The translations under genes were made by a program, and so were the position numbers. Of a DNA stretch of 64,000 bases, positions 1 to 11,009 are shown piece by piece. Each line of letters starts with the position of its first letter. Positions within the stretch are counted from its first letter, which is position 1. The notes under the pieces were generated by a model, which was not told the DNA's origin, made no database searches, and worked only from the letters and a program-made list of their open reading frames with translations. The DNA comes from Volvariella volvacea V23. Lineage: Eukaryota > Basidiomycota > Agaricomycetes > Agaricales > Pluteaceae. Location of the stretch: NCBI GenBank assembly GCA_000349905.1, contig KB722737.1:1613335-1677334 (forward strand), read 5' to 3'.

Positions 1-752
1 TCTAGAGGTACATTGGTGAATGAATCCCCCGCCGTGTTCTGCAATGCCATTAGCGCCTCAGCCCAAGCACCGGTATCCCAAACTCACATTAGCTTCGGAA
101 ATCAGCCTGTCCAATGCGTCACTGGCCCACTTGAGGTTCTGTGACGGTTTCGGAAAGTCTTCACACGAGATTTTGATAAATCCATTCCCCCATGTCTCCA
201 ATCCACTAACACCAGCATCCGCGGGAGGATTAGGCGTCCATCTCGGGCCAGCCAGGAGCTTGAGCTTGTGTATTGCAGTCTCGTCGCGCAAAGGGAGTTG
301 GTCAACGGGGACGACAACGACACGCTTGACAGTGGCGGGGTGCTCTTCCCCCGCGTAGTCAATGGAACGCACCACGAGTGGTGTCGCAGATGTAGGGGGT
401 CTGAAGGGTTTACGGAATGCTGTCCCGGCTGAGTCCAATCCAGTAGTCATGCTAGTAACTTCCACTCACCAACGAGCTTTGGCATTTCGTGCTCTATCAA
501 CCGAAGGTAATGCAATGTCTGGCGTTGCTCTCTGAGTATGAGATGCCCTGCTGAGGCACAGTCATCGTCGTCGAATTCATCATCCAACAAGTCAAATGCC
601 TGATCTGCAGTAAGCTTTTCTTCGACTTTTCCTCGTCGTGCACGAGCTGGTGCCGTTGTAGAAAACGTCCGTAGAGAGTTTTTCCTGCATTGAGAGCCGA
701 CACATGGCCTCGACACGGCAGGCTGCACAAGTCGACTCAACCGGGATGCCAT
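1..752 (-). CDS. RSM24: Mitochondrial small-subunit ribosomal protein mS35 (Rsm24 family), 3' end off the window
   Basis: Component of the mitochondrial ribosome small subunit. I place the start at 752, where the protein begins MASRLSRLVQPAVSRP and continues through an Arg/Ser-rich, acid-poor stretch, as expected for a mitochondrial presequence. An intron at 420-469 (GTGAGT...AG) joins PKLV to AFRKPFRPP, followed by TPLVVRSIDYAGEEHP and VVVVPVDQLPLRDE, the signature block of the Rsm24/MRPS35 family, then LLAGPRWTP. A second intron at 39-87 leads to an exon reading DSFTNVPLD, the conserved C-terminal motif, where the window ends. The gene is divergent from the CZIB gene, with about 130 bp between start codons. 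Family assignment is from motif recognition; the missing C-terminus is a window effect, not a break. Confidence 0.85.
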
Positions 753-884
753 ATGTAGTTTAAAAACATTTCGCCTGGGCGTGTACACAAATCCAAACTT
801 TTCTATTACGTCAGCTTTGCTGGACTCAACACCACCCTTAGTACACCCCTTGCGACTCGGAATCTTGTCTGGCACCTTCTAAGG

Positions 885-1698
885 ATGGTTGTTAGTATCT
901 GCTCTCAATCACAGCTAAGCCGATTTGACATAGCCCAACGCTCAGAAATTGCGACTATCCATCAAAGCAGACATGGAGAATGTGACTGATCTTGTCCCCG
1001 CTGAAGATGACTTTGAGTACTTCTTCAAAGTGACCACCTTGGTCCGGACCAAAAACTGGGCATAGCGATCTAATTAAATACGCAGGTGAAGTGCACCAGC
1101 TGTCAAGAGGTGCACCGCAACCTTGTTTCTCTGAACCGCAAAGTAGGGCGTTTCGTCTATCAGTAGTCATTTCATTTCGTTCAGCGACTGGCGATGGTAA
1201 TCTAGGAAGAGAGAGAATTGACTGCAGGGAAAGGGAGCACGGCAAATTTCGTCTGGAGATGCGGATTGTGTACGTACGCCCGTTTTATCTTTCAGGGACA
1301 TATCTCCTCGCTGAACATGTTCCCAGGTAAGAGAGAGAGCTCTGCCAAATTCGACTCGACATCAGATCAACCGTACAATGCAGAGAACGGGCAATGGGGA
1401 CCTCTTTTGACCATTGAATGCAGAGGACTGGAGTTCATCGATTTTGATCCCAAGGTACATTCTCTGATTTACGGCATGCTGCCTGGGTACTCAGATCACA
1501 ATCGTAGGGTACTTGGAAATGCATTGGCGCTGAATCAGGCACTCCGTTTACAGACGTGGATTTATCTGAAGGCGAGTGGACAGAGTATGATGACAAGGTG
1601 CAGTGACTATTTGTACGCCTTCACAGTTCACTTATCCCTCACAGGCCAAGCAACCTGTTCGCGTCAGCGAGATCAAGGCAAAATGGGACAGGGCTTAA
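885..1698 (+). CDS. CXXC-motif zinc-binding protein (CZIB / DUF866 family)
   Basis: Small eukaryotic zinc-binding protein of the family that includes human CZIB (C1orf123); its cellular role is poorly defined. I assemble seven short exons: 885-890, 946-1029, 1086-1142, 1206-1269, 1327-1454, 1508-1597 and 1645-1698, with introns of about 47-60 nt. The product starts MVKLRLSIKADMENVTDL. It carries two CXXC zinc ligand pairs, VKCTSCQEVHR and WRCGLCKRE, then QPYNAENG, the hallmark LLTIECRGLEFIDF, SGTPFTDVDLSEGEWTEYDD, and a C-terminal VSEIKAKWDRA. Order and spacing match the family along its whole length. The first exon codes only two residues, so the start depends on the intron at 891-945 being real; without it no in-frame ATG precedes the conserved segment. 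Confidence 0.85.
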
Positions 1699-2176
1699 AG
1701 AGGGCTACAATCCATATACAACATAAATATAGTTGTTTCATGTCAAAATGAGAGGATGTCAATAACTTTCCTGGCTACGCAATATCAATGAATCACAAAT
1801 CGGTCGGCAGTATAACACCTGTCCCTCCGGCCACTACATTATAATGAGAAACAACAGAAATCAAATGCAAGGGCAAGGCGATGACCATTAGACATTATAT
1901 TTCGCTACAAGTGGTTATCATAGAGCTATACGGAACAATGTAGTGAAGAGATGGAATAAGGAATGATGGGCTTTAAGTGGTGTGATGAATAGAAAGTTAT
2001 TTGCAATGGGAAAAGAGATGCCCGAGATCGAGATATTGCCTTGTAGATTTCAAAGTAGTCAATGAGGGACAGGGCCGAGAACTGAAGCAAGAAATGACTG
2101 TCAAAGTACGTGTGTGCAAAAGAAGAGAAATGAATAGAACAACAACAGACGCCGAGATATGTCAGTAATATGATAT
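1699..2176. other. Convergent 3' region
   Basis: This stretch separates the 3' ends of the CZIB gene and the BCK1-like kinase. It is AT-rich, with several AATAAA-like and TATA-rich words on both strands. I see no coding signal, repeat or structured RNA. It most likely holds the two 3' UTRs. Confidence 0.5.
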
Positions 2177-5100
2177 CTATGTAAATCCTGTAAACACCCA
2201 GCCAGGGGGGAGGATGAGATAAGGGTGTTTCCGTAACTCTGCTGCTGTTGGGCGTTCCTCTGGATCACTAAGGTGTGATGTGTGAAATAGAAGAAGAATA
2301 TAAATTGAATAGGGCGTACATGGCAAAACATTTCTTGCGGAAATCTTCTGCTAAATCCGAGAGGATTACATCTTTTGGTACAGGTGGTGGCAATTTGGCG
2401 GAGTAGAGCTAGATAGGCATTGATTGACTTTCTGATTGGCAATGAGATTATAGCAGAACCTACTTTGAACATGACGGCGACAGCTTCGTCCCCGTTCCAA
2501 GGTCGAATACCGGCCCACATTTCCAAAACTACACACCCAATACTCCAGATATCGATCTTTGAGTTGTAGCCCTTCTTTTGTGTATTAATGACCTCTGGGG
2601 CCATCCAGAAAACTGTGCCTTGTAATGCCGTGTGAGCTGCGTGGTCGTCGGTCCGTTTAGAGATACCAAAATCCGAAATCTTGCAAACACCTGTGGGTTC
2701 CACTAGGATATTATCGGCTTTGAGATCCTAAAGAATGCGGGTGTCGGATGAAGTCGATGAAATCACAGTCCAATAATATCACTAACCCGATGAAGAATGC
2801 CCTTTGAATGAAGGTACTCCAGCCCACTTAGTATTTGACTTGTAAACGACTTCGTTACATCCTCATCAAACCGGCCATATCGTTGCAAACAGCTACCAAC
2901 GGATCCACCAGGGACATACTCCAGAAAGCTAAATTGAGCATAGACTTGGTATCAGTATTTATCCGCACCCCGCACGCCGGAAACTCACATGCTGAGGCAT
3001 TCAGTTGTCTCCTCAAAACCAAGGTATTGCACGATATTGGGGTGGTCCAGATCCTTCAAGGTTTCACTCTCTGATTTCAAGGCCTGTACAACTGTTGCTT
3101 GTCGCGAGTCATTTCTGTCACTGGGAGTACGCGGTAGCTCGACCTGCTTAACGGCGATCATTTCGCCTGTAGTGACGTTCATCGCGAGATATACACGACC
3201 ATAAGTACCCTTTCCAATGAGCTCGCCGCGTACCCATTTAAATGTCGCTATACAAGAGTTTAAGTTGAAAGCACTGCACATGAGTGAGGCACTTACCACG
3301 ACCAGAAGGATCCGTTCCATTGGAAGAACCAATTTTGGAATGAGTAGTGACTTCTTCTGCACGGCTTCCCCAAACCTTGGTGCTCCTCTTGCGGGTGACA
3401 CTGCTAGAAGAAACCGTAGATATCCTATAGATGCGCTTCTTCTGCTCCACGAAAAATCCTCGGAGAGATACCTTACGGCCAGACTCCATCCGCGAAGTTG
3501 GTACTGGGACAGCTGTTGTTGGCGAGTTACCCTCAGTTGCCGCCTCAATGACCGGCTTGTCAAGGTCATGTTGAGGAAAGAATTGTTCAGGGTGCTCAAA
3601 AACGTCCTCGGGTTCTGGTCTTGGTGCCCAAGTTGACTGCCGCCTAGCATTGAAGGTATTCGGCTCATACTCGCTAGTACCCTGCTGGCGCAGTTGTGGC
3701 CTCAGAGTACTCTGTGATTGTGCAGTGTTCACCTGCAAGGGAGGTTTGGGTGGAGGATTTGCTGGGGCCTTTTGCCAAAGATCACCATCGCTGTCCGAAT
3801 CATCGTTGATAACGTCCTGATAACTACTGCTAGAGCCGATGGTCGTGGCTTGTGTGACAGAAATAGAGGGCTGAGTAAGGGATGGTTGGGTTGACTGCTG
3901 AAATGCTTGTGAAAATGGCTGTTGGTTTGATTGATGCTGTTGAGATGCCTGAAGTTGCTGCCTGAGTTTGCTCTGCGAGGGAATGACTGTGCCATCCCCA
4001 CTATCGCTGGTGTTAATTACACCAACTAACCACAAATCCCCTTGTGTGAGAGTAGACTCATGGACACGATCGACATTAACACCTGACGGTCGTGTGTCAA
4101 AGTTCCCATTAGATGTATTTGCAAAGTTGGAGCTAATGAAGCGTTCCTGTCGAGGACTTTTGGGGCTGATGGGCGTTAAGGAGACTGCCGTTATAGGGGT
4201 CTCACTTCCACTGTGGGGATCCGGAGGCTCAGAAAACACGGTGCTGATGGTGGTCGTGCGAGAGCTTGTGGACGAGTTCGGTATAAGAGGAGGGGAGGAA
4301 ACATGGTGGGCATCATAAACTGGCGATTGCACTGGTTGTCCTTGTCTGAGGTATGAGGGGGTCGGGGTTGGGGGACTATCGCTAATCGCAGAAGAAGGCC
4401 GAGGATAAGGTTCATGAACTGGTGAGGACGGGCTGGGGTTATAGGGATTAGGTTGGCGCAGATATGAACCAGGAGATTGGATATAATCCAGCCCATTTCC
4501 AGCATAATAACCACCTGGTCGTCGCGAGCTATCATATTGCTTCGATTGCGTTGGAGGGGCAGCTGGATTGATTGGCAGTTGGGCCCTTCTGCCTGGTTGT
4601 AAATTAACTGGGTGTTGACTGGTCGATACAGCACGCAAGTTGTCCATGCTCTTAGCACTACCCTTCCCCAGCCGACGAGACTTCAGTGCATCTTCCGGTC
4701 GGGAAGCTTCGCCTGTCCATGGGAGATGGAAGATCTGAGAAGGTATTTTGGCAGGCGATGCACCCCTCGAGTCAGGCTTTGGCGGGGGTTGAAGTGGCGG
4801 TCGTGGAATGGAGAGGTCTTGAATTCTAACGCCTCTAGATGAAGAGGATTGCCGTGCGCCTCTGGAAATGCGGAAATGTGGTTCTACTGGCCCCGTATTT
4901 CTGGGGGTGATGCGCAAACCCTCTACATGGCTCCCTCGGTTTGACTCTGATTGTTGGATTCGCCGTGGGCGCTGCTGCAAATCTACATATGTATCTCTCG
5001 CGGACCCCATTTCCCTATGCGCTCGCCACTGCCGATTCGCATCGTCTTGGATCTCTTCAGAGGCACGTAGAATCTGTTCACGCTCTGCCGCTGCGTCTGA

Positions 5101-6382
5101 ACTGGACCGGTTATGTGCGGTGCGTATTGGAGCTGGTAGGTAACTCCTGTCGTCGAATCGGGATTGACTGGGAGATATTTGCGGTGCAACTACCCCACCA
5201 GCTGAAATATCTGGCCGGGACCTATCTTGAATTGGAACTGCGACCGGTTTAACGGGGCGCAACGGGGATGTGGATCGGGGAGCATGAGATGGCTGGCGAG
5301 CCATATTCGGAGAGGATGGATAGGGATTTGGCAGTGTTGGGGGAGCATATGAAGAATAACTTGGACCTTGCCTATGGAAAGGGCGGCGGGTGTCGTGATC
5401 GGGATTATCAACATCTGCCTCATAGCCACCGGCCTCTGAGGTTACCTGTTCACTTGCTGTTGACGATATGCTACCTGCTCTTGATCGTTGGACCCTCTTG
5501 TATGGCGGACGTAAGGGGTGAATGGCTGCTTGCACAGGAGCGATGGGTATTGGAGGCAAGTTTTTGGATGGGGGGTAGGACGGACGACTAGCTGGGGGTG
5601 TATTGAGCGGTCCTGTCGTAGCTTTCACTAGGAACTTGAGACTTCCTTTGTTAGTTGATGCAGCATCACGGCAATACATGTCAAATAACTGTTCATCGCT
5701 GAGAGGTCCACCCCGGGCATTCCCACCAATTTCGGCTTCGTAAAACGAGTACCTGTACTGTTCATCATCAACAATGTCAAGCTACACAAGAACAAAGCCC
5801 TGTGAGTAGTTTATAGAGAGGATTATGTATTGTGCCGACCTTACTGAAGATCAGCTCCCTAATAGCAGCTGCATTCGCGGCATCATTAATATCAACTGCG
5901 ACATATTTTTCGGAATCGAGCGTAGCCAGCACTGTTGTGGACCGTTTCTGAGGTGGGGTGCTCTTGGGATACTGATGTAGGGGATGCATCCTGAATGATT
6001 CTGAGACATGTTGGTTACTGGATTGTGCTCGTTCGGTGGGATAAGAACTTGAAGGCTCTTGGATAGAAGGCGGATTTGAAACGTCAGAGACTGGACCGGG
6101 CAAGCTGGGGGTGCTAGGAGATGGGGTGTCTTCTGCAGCAGTGGATGGGGAAGATGGAGGAGGATTAGATTGGAGTTCATTTGGCCATGCCTTTGTGTGA
6201 ATGGTCGGAGGTTGGTTTGGAAGAGGCCTTTGAGGATAAGATGGGACAGGTATAGGTGGAGGGAAATACTGGTAGGGAGGACTGGAATACTGCCGACGTT
6301 CACTGTCGCTGCCATCTGGATCAGGATTGGCAACAATAAGCTTTGGTCTTCGCCTGTGAGAATGGTCGATTGTAGAGGCCAT
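2177..6382 (-). CDS. BCK1: BCK1-type MAP kinase kinase kinase (cell-wall integrity pathway)
   Basis: Serine/threonine kinase at the top of a MAPK module, probably the Pkc1-Bck1-Mkk-Mpk1 cell-wall integrity cascade. It is a protein of about 1,300 residues. The N-terminus is Pro/Ser-rich. A ubiquitin-like/RA-like segment follows ([18 protein letters not shown]... to GSLKFLVKA, around 6 to 5.6 kb), as seen in fungal Bck1. Then comes a very long disordered Ser/Pro/Gln linker (about 5.6-3.3 kb). The kinase domain is C-terminal: P-loop [11 protein letters not shown], lysine in [26 protein letters not shown] and APE. The last exons read [21 protein letters not shown] and end GWVFTGFT. Start 6382 gives [12 protein letters not shown]; upstream codons stay open to 6601 but are low-complexity leader. 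STE11 is the alternative, but I see no SAM domain. Confidence 0.88.
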
Positions 6383-6764
6383 AAGAGCAATTACTGATGG
6401 CCGATGAAAACGAAGGGGGCGATGGAGGCGAGAAAGAGAGGGCGAATGATGGATGCCGACGCCTTGGGACAAAGAAGAGGAGATGGGAGGGGGGAAGGGA
6501 GGAACAAGGGAAAGGGAGTGGCAGGGCTGCAGGTCGAGCAGCAGACGTTGTCGTTGAGGTCCACACCACCCGATGGTCTCTTGGTTGCTGACTAATCCCA
6601 CATACAGTGATGCCTTCTACAAGTCCTCCCAGCCGGCTGTCTTGGACCGCCGATTGTCACCAATTGTCTCGAGCATGACTGCTATGTATTCCATTCTCAT
6701 TATCTCCAACTAGTACATTGCACGGAATACCATCTACAAACTAGCCCTACACGTATACCCTCTA
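6383..6764. promoter_or_regulatory. BCK1 5' leader (pyrimidine-rich on the sense strand) and GID8 3' region
   Basis: Between the BCK1 start and the GID8 stop. Bases about 6400-6530 are strongly purine-rich on the plus strand, so the BCK1 transcript leader would be CT-rich, a common feature of highly transcribed fungal promoters and leaders. The remainder, 6600-6764, shows no motif I can name and is probably the GID8 3' UTR plus the core promoter of BCK1. Assignment is inferred from composition only. Confidence 0.35.
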
Positions 6765-7899
6765 TCAGTCTTGTAGGCCATACTGTGTAGCGATCGCTTC
6801 AGCCTGTATCCACCAATCATCCTGTCGTCACCGCAGTCCACTCACCTTTGGGAAGTTTACCTTCTCGCTCAACAGCGTTTCACCCCAGTTCAGCAACCTG
6901 AGAAGGCCAACCAGCTTGACCTCTTTGCCTTGGCTTAAACTCTCTAGAATCGCCGCGTTCACCTCGCCCGCTGTCTTGAGTCGCTGCGCGGGGGAAAGCA
7001 ACTCAGCAATCGCTGCTGGCGTTGATGGTGACGAGTCGAACACAAGCAAGGCCATTGTGCGCTCCAATTCAGCCAGAAACTCTGGCGATTCCTCTCCACG
7101 AGGTGCAAGCTCTTCTTGAGCAAACTGCAAGGCTTCCATGATTCGTCCATGTCGGATGTGTTCAATCAACTTTTGCTGTTGCAAGCGAAAGTACAGTGCC
7201 GGATTGGTATCCAGAATCTGTTCCAAGTCAAGTCAGCGCCGTTCATGAATGCGTAACAATGGGTTGATATCGTTGGCATCATATTGAAGACTGAAGTTTG
7301 GCAAATGTTTCATCAGAAACCCAAGGGTTTATGAGTGGTGCATGAATGGTTTAATCCTTTCTCCCGCGGAGGAAAGAAGTATAATAGATGCACTCACTTC
7401 GGGATTGAGATCGTTCACTCTGGTGATAGCATCTTCGATGTCTCCGCGTTGCAATGCCTCACGGATATTCATGCGGCTTTCGATGCTATCAAAGTCAACG
7501 GGAGGCTCAATGCCAGCTTCTTTACTGAATTCCTCGGCCGCTGACTTATAACCCTCTATTACGAGGTAATCCATTATCAAACGGTTCAAATCGCTAGAAT
7601 ACGTCGATATTGACATCAGTATTGATCTCAATACCAGCAACAGGAAGGAAGATCAGATAATACATGCATATTTTTGACTCATCGGGGTTCAGAGAGATTC
7701 CCAATGTGTTGTCATCCCGAGGAAAGAAATGAAGGACACCACTTACTTCTTCGATACATGGACTTCATGAAGCCGTCGATCCCATTCCTCATTGCTTATC
7801 GACTGTTCCGGTGCCTGTTTCCTGTACTATTAGGACGAGACAGAGGCATGCAAGTGTTGAAGACGAACCATCAACTGAATGCGAAGTCTGCGGGCCCAT
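6765..7899 (-). CDS. GID8: GID8/TWA1-type LisH-CTLH-CRA subunit of the GID/CTLH ubiquitin ligase
   Basis: Scaffold subunit of the GID/CTLH E3 ligase, which in yeast degrades gluconeogenic enzymes. Exons show SNEEWDRRLHEVHVSK, then the LisH helix pair DLNRLIMDYLVIEGYKSAAE, the CTLH segment ESRMNIREALQRGDIEDAI and NPALYFRLQQQKLIEHIRHG, and the CRA segment MEALQFAQEELAPRGEESPE with ERTMALLVFD. Length and order match human GID8 almost block for block. The last exon codes AEAIATQYGLQD and ends in tandem stops TGA TAG. The first exon (start near 7899, MGPQTSHS) is my best splice solution, joining in phase to the exon with SNEEWDRR; it is the least certain part. The intron around 7595-7750 is longer than most here. 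Confidence 0.85.
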
Positions 7900-8027
7900 T
7901 TATGCAAAAAAGATGGTTAATTTAGGGCAGGCTGGACACTTCAAAACTCCCACGCTTCACACCAAGACAATATAATTATCATGATATGTAGTCCCTCAAG
8001 TTTAGGAGGTAGAATACTGAACAGGCA

Positions 8028-9704
8028 CTAAATATCCGCCGCTGTTGTCTCCCACCCTTCTTCCCAAGCATTTACACGCCTCATGAGATCAGCCCATTGG
8101 TCTTCCGTCTCTATGCCTGCCACCCATTGAGACCCCTGTCCCAACTCCTCAATGTGCTTCCAACCCTGTTTCAAGTGCTGGAAGGTCAACCATTCACGCC
8201 GCCAAGGTTCTACGAACGGTTTCCCATCATTGGGCAATGCACCCTGGATACGACTATGCATAAGCTCTCAGCACACCGTCAATGCCCCTGTCATACCTGT
8301 AATTTTAACCAAGCGATCAAGGCATCCTGGTAGTCCGGTGCAGATCCGTTCGCTAAGGCGTGTCCTACATAATAGGGATCATAACCAGCGCGCTTGAGTG
8401 TTCGCTCTGCCTGGTTCAATTGCTGCAGGAGTGTTTCACGAGTGGGCAGTAACGAAGAATTAAGTAGCGCTTGAGTAACAAAGATACTCTGCGCGATATC
8501 TGAAGGACAGTTGGCTATCAACTTAGGCAGTCCAATGAAGGCGAGAGCAGTTGTTGGGTGCTGGTGAGATAGAGAAAATATGTGCTGGTGGAGAGGAAAA
8601 ATATAACGCAAGTTGGTCGTCAGTCCGTTAACGTATGATTCATTAGAAGATGCAGATGTGTTGGTCACAATAACACCTCCCTCTTCAAGGAATGGCTTAT
8701 GAAGGTCGTATCCAGTAGCTAAGAGAATAACGTCGACCTCGGCTGTTGAACCGTCAACGAACACAATCGACTCGGAAGTGAAATGACCAATCTCTGGCTT
8801 CTGTATTGCCCCAGCCCCCGACACGTATACTGCGGATGCACTGCGTGTAGAGACATACAACTTCCTGATGTTAGGAGCCATGGGAGGTGGAACAGTTCGC
8901 ATCTTACCTCCGAAACTAATGGCGCTATCTGAGTGGAGATATCGCTACCACTTGCGCCCGACCCCACGACAATCACCCTCTTGTTCTTGTACTTTTCGGG
9001 TCCGCGGTACCAGATAGAGTGGACTATTTCGCGTGCAGGGCCATCTCGCGGACTACTGGCTAGCCATTCCTCTTGACCTCGCCACACGGGGATATGGGGG
9101 AAATGATTATTTCCCGACGCCACGATAAGGTGATCATAGAACTCTGTGTGGACACCTTGGTCCCCGTCTCGAAATGTAACGTTCCAGGTCCCTTCCTCTG
9201 GAGTGCCAATCCATGAAGTACTAAGAACTTCATGCTGCAACCTGATGTGTGTGGCTAAGTGAAATACTTCTGCATAACGGACGTGGTAGTCTTCGATGTG
9301 TTCATGACTTGGGTATAGAGGTGTGCCTGGCGGAAACGGAAAGTTTGGGTAGGTCATAGAGGGCACCGGGGTATTCGTATGAAGCTGAGGATACAACGGA
9401 GTTTGGGGGAGTCTTGGTCCAATCGGTATAGGGTCTGGGAGCCTGGCTAGCAGTTAATAATGATGATGCCTGGGGGATGGGGACCGGTTTACCAAATTCC
9501 ACCCACTGAGCGACGTTGCTCGAACAGGGTGATCCTCCAATCATTTCTTGCCTGAGGGGTGTCTAGGAGTGTCTTGAGCATTGCGAGACCAGCGCTACCA
9601 CCACCTATTATAGCAACGGACTTCGATTCCGAAGGTTCTGGAGGCGCGGAAAGGGGTCGCCAGAACGCCAGGAGCGAAAGGATTACATGGGCGGGGGTGA
9701 ACAT
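8028..9704 (-). CDS. Flavin-containing monooxygenase (FMO family)
   Basis: FAD- and NADPH-dependent monooxygenase that would oxygenate soft nucleophiles (N or S) on small molecules. The N-terminus MFTPAHVILSLLAFWRP is hydrophobic and may be a signal or membrane anchor. It is followed at once by the FAD fold VAIIGGGSAGLAML and the GGIW motif. An intron after GGI(W) leads to LPDPIPIGPRLPQTPLYP. The FMO fingerprint is present as REIVHSIWYRGPEKYKNKR, directly before the NADPH-binding VIVVGSGASGSDI, and the ATGYD-type motif reads ILLATGYDLHKPFL. The tail is GIETEDQWADLMRRVNAWEEGW. At least four exons. Substrate cannot be told from sequence, and no biosynthetic neighbours are present. Confidence 0.85.
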
Positions 9705-10116
9705 AGTCGTAAATGGTCTGTAACGAGAACCATTGAGGTATTATCAAGACCACCCGACTTTCAAGACCTCGCCATTTTGTCGAGAATTGCGTGCTCAGTC
9801 CAACGGGGAAAGAGTGAGTAAACATAGAGCATGTGCTCCCTCGGATTGCCACCCATGCTTCGACAGAGATACCAAGCAGTACTAGACCCAAAGACATAAA
9901 TGGGGTGATAGAGGTAGATACTGGGCTATCACGCAAAAAAGTGTTGGAGATTGCTCAAAGAATTACACTACATGGAAACAATATTGCTAAGCAACACGAG
10001 ATAGGAGTGACAAGAGGGCGTACATGAGTCCCACACCGGTATCGATGATGGTGAATTGCGCATGCTCACCACGAGCAACGTCTATCGTGGCTGCACAAGA
10101 TGGGTTACTTTAGATA
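9705..10116. other. FMO upstream region, no gene seen
   Basis: Lies between the FMO start and the RRP15 stop. A minus-strand open frame runs through 9595-9936 but overlaps the first FMO exon in another frame and resembles no family. I take this stretch as FMO promoter/leader and RRP15 3' UTR. Confidence 0.4.
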
Positions 10117-10881
10117 TTAGCTAATGACCCCACCAGCCTTAATCAGGTCAAAGAAGCTATCTTTGTCGATATTCCCTGCAATACGAATGAACGACAATAG
10201 CGGCAATATGTGATCAGTGCCTACCGCTACTTTTGCCAGGCTCGCTTTTGCGCTTTTGTGCCTTGTCGTTAACATTGGGTGCAGGTAACCTGGGCTTTCC
10301 AGACCCTCGCTTCGCTTGGGCTTCTTGGGCAGCGTTGACAACGTCGTTTTGTGCTTGCTGCACCGCATTGAAGAGTTTGACGACTTGAAAATATAATACA
10401 GTAAGACAGAGACAAGAAAATAGTAACTAGCAATCGCACCTCCCCTTTGAGCAACTTTTCTGAGTGCCCTTTCACTTTCCCCACCCCAACCACCGATTAC
10501 ATCTGTTATCCTTGCAGTATCCTCTTTTTCCTTCTTCTCCACCTGCAAAACTTTTCGAGCCTTCTCCTCCAGTATTTCATGATTCCGTTTTCGCGCAACG
10601 GAAGGTTTGAGTGAGAGCGGTAAGCTGGACGGGGCCTCTGTGTCCAGAAGTGCTTCTAGTGTAGCACCAAAGGTGGCATTGCCAGTTGCCCTAATTTTGC
10701 GTTTTGAGGTCTGGCGGGACTGTCGTTTTAGCGACTTGATGTCATCAAAGGTATCTGTAGGTGACTGGTGTGAGTCACCGGAGTGGTCAGAGATGGATTG
10801 GTTGTCGGACTGGTCGTCGTCGAAGTGAGAGGTATGGGGAAGATGACCATTGAGATTTTGTCTTTTGGTGCCGGGAGACAT
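10117..10881 (-). CDS. RRP15: Ribosomal RNA-processing protein RRP15
   Basis: Nucleolar factor for 60S subunit maturation (processing of 27S pre-rRNA). The N-terminal 60 residues are acidic and Ser-rich (FDDDQSDNQSISDHSGD). The family core follows: SKRKIRATGNATFGATLEAL, then RKRNHEILEEKARKVLQ, and ESERALRKVAQRG joined by an intron (about 10385-10440) to VVKLFNAVQQAQNDVV. A second intron near 10175-10230 joins KSSG to NIDKDSFFDLIKAGGVIS, the conserved terminal motif. The frame is open across both introns, so a naive reading gives a longer protein with meaningless inserts. Divergent from the ankyrin-DIL gene, with 128 bp between starts. Confidence 0.85.
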   Translation of the reverse strand: MSPGTKRQNLNGHLPHTSHFDDDQSDNQSISDHSGDSHQSPTDTFDDIKSLKRQSRQTSKRKIRATGNATFGATLEALLDTEAPSSLPLSLKPSVARKRNHEILEEKARKVLQVEKKEKEDTARITDVIGGWGGESERALRKVAQRGGAIASYYFLVSVLLYYIFKSSNSSMRCSKHKTTLSTLPKKPKRSEGLESPGYLHPMLTTRHKSAKASLAKVAVGTDHILPLLSFIRIAGNIDKDSFFDLIKAGGVIS

Positions 10882-11009
10882 GTGATGGCAAGAGTTAGAG
10901 TGCGGACTGTTCCCAAAGCAACTTCAAGTTTGTTGGACTCGGACGTGCCCCTCGTCTTCCTGGATGTATTGATAGGCTATAAGCTATTCACCCTGCTCTT
11001 TCCTCCTTC

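Noticed and set aside
3217..5591. Multiple plus-strand frames inside BCK1
   Set aside because: They are shadows of the long disordered minus-strand coding exon.
6397..6595. Plus-strand Gly/Arg/Glu-rich frames upstream of BCK1
   Set aside because: Low-complexity product of a purine-rich strand; better explained as the CT-rich BCK1 leader.
9595..9936. 113-codon minus-strand frame overlapping the FMO start
   Set aside because: It overlaps the FMO signal/FAD-binding exon in another frame; the hydrophobic stretch is not supported by any homologue.
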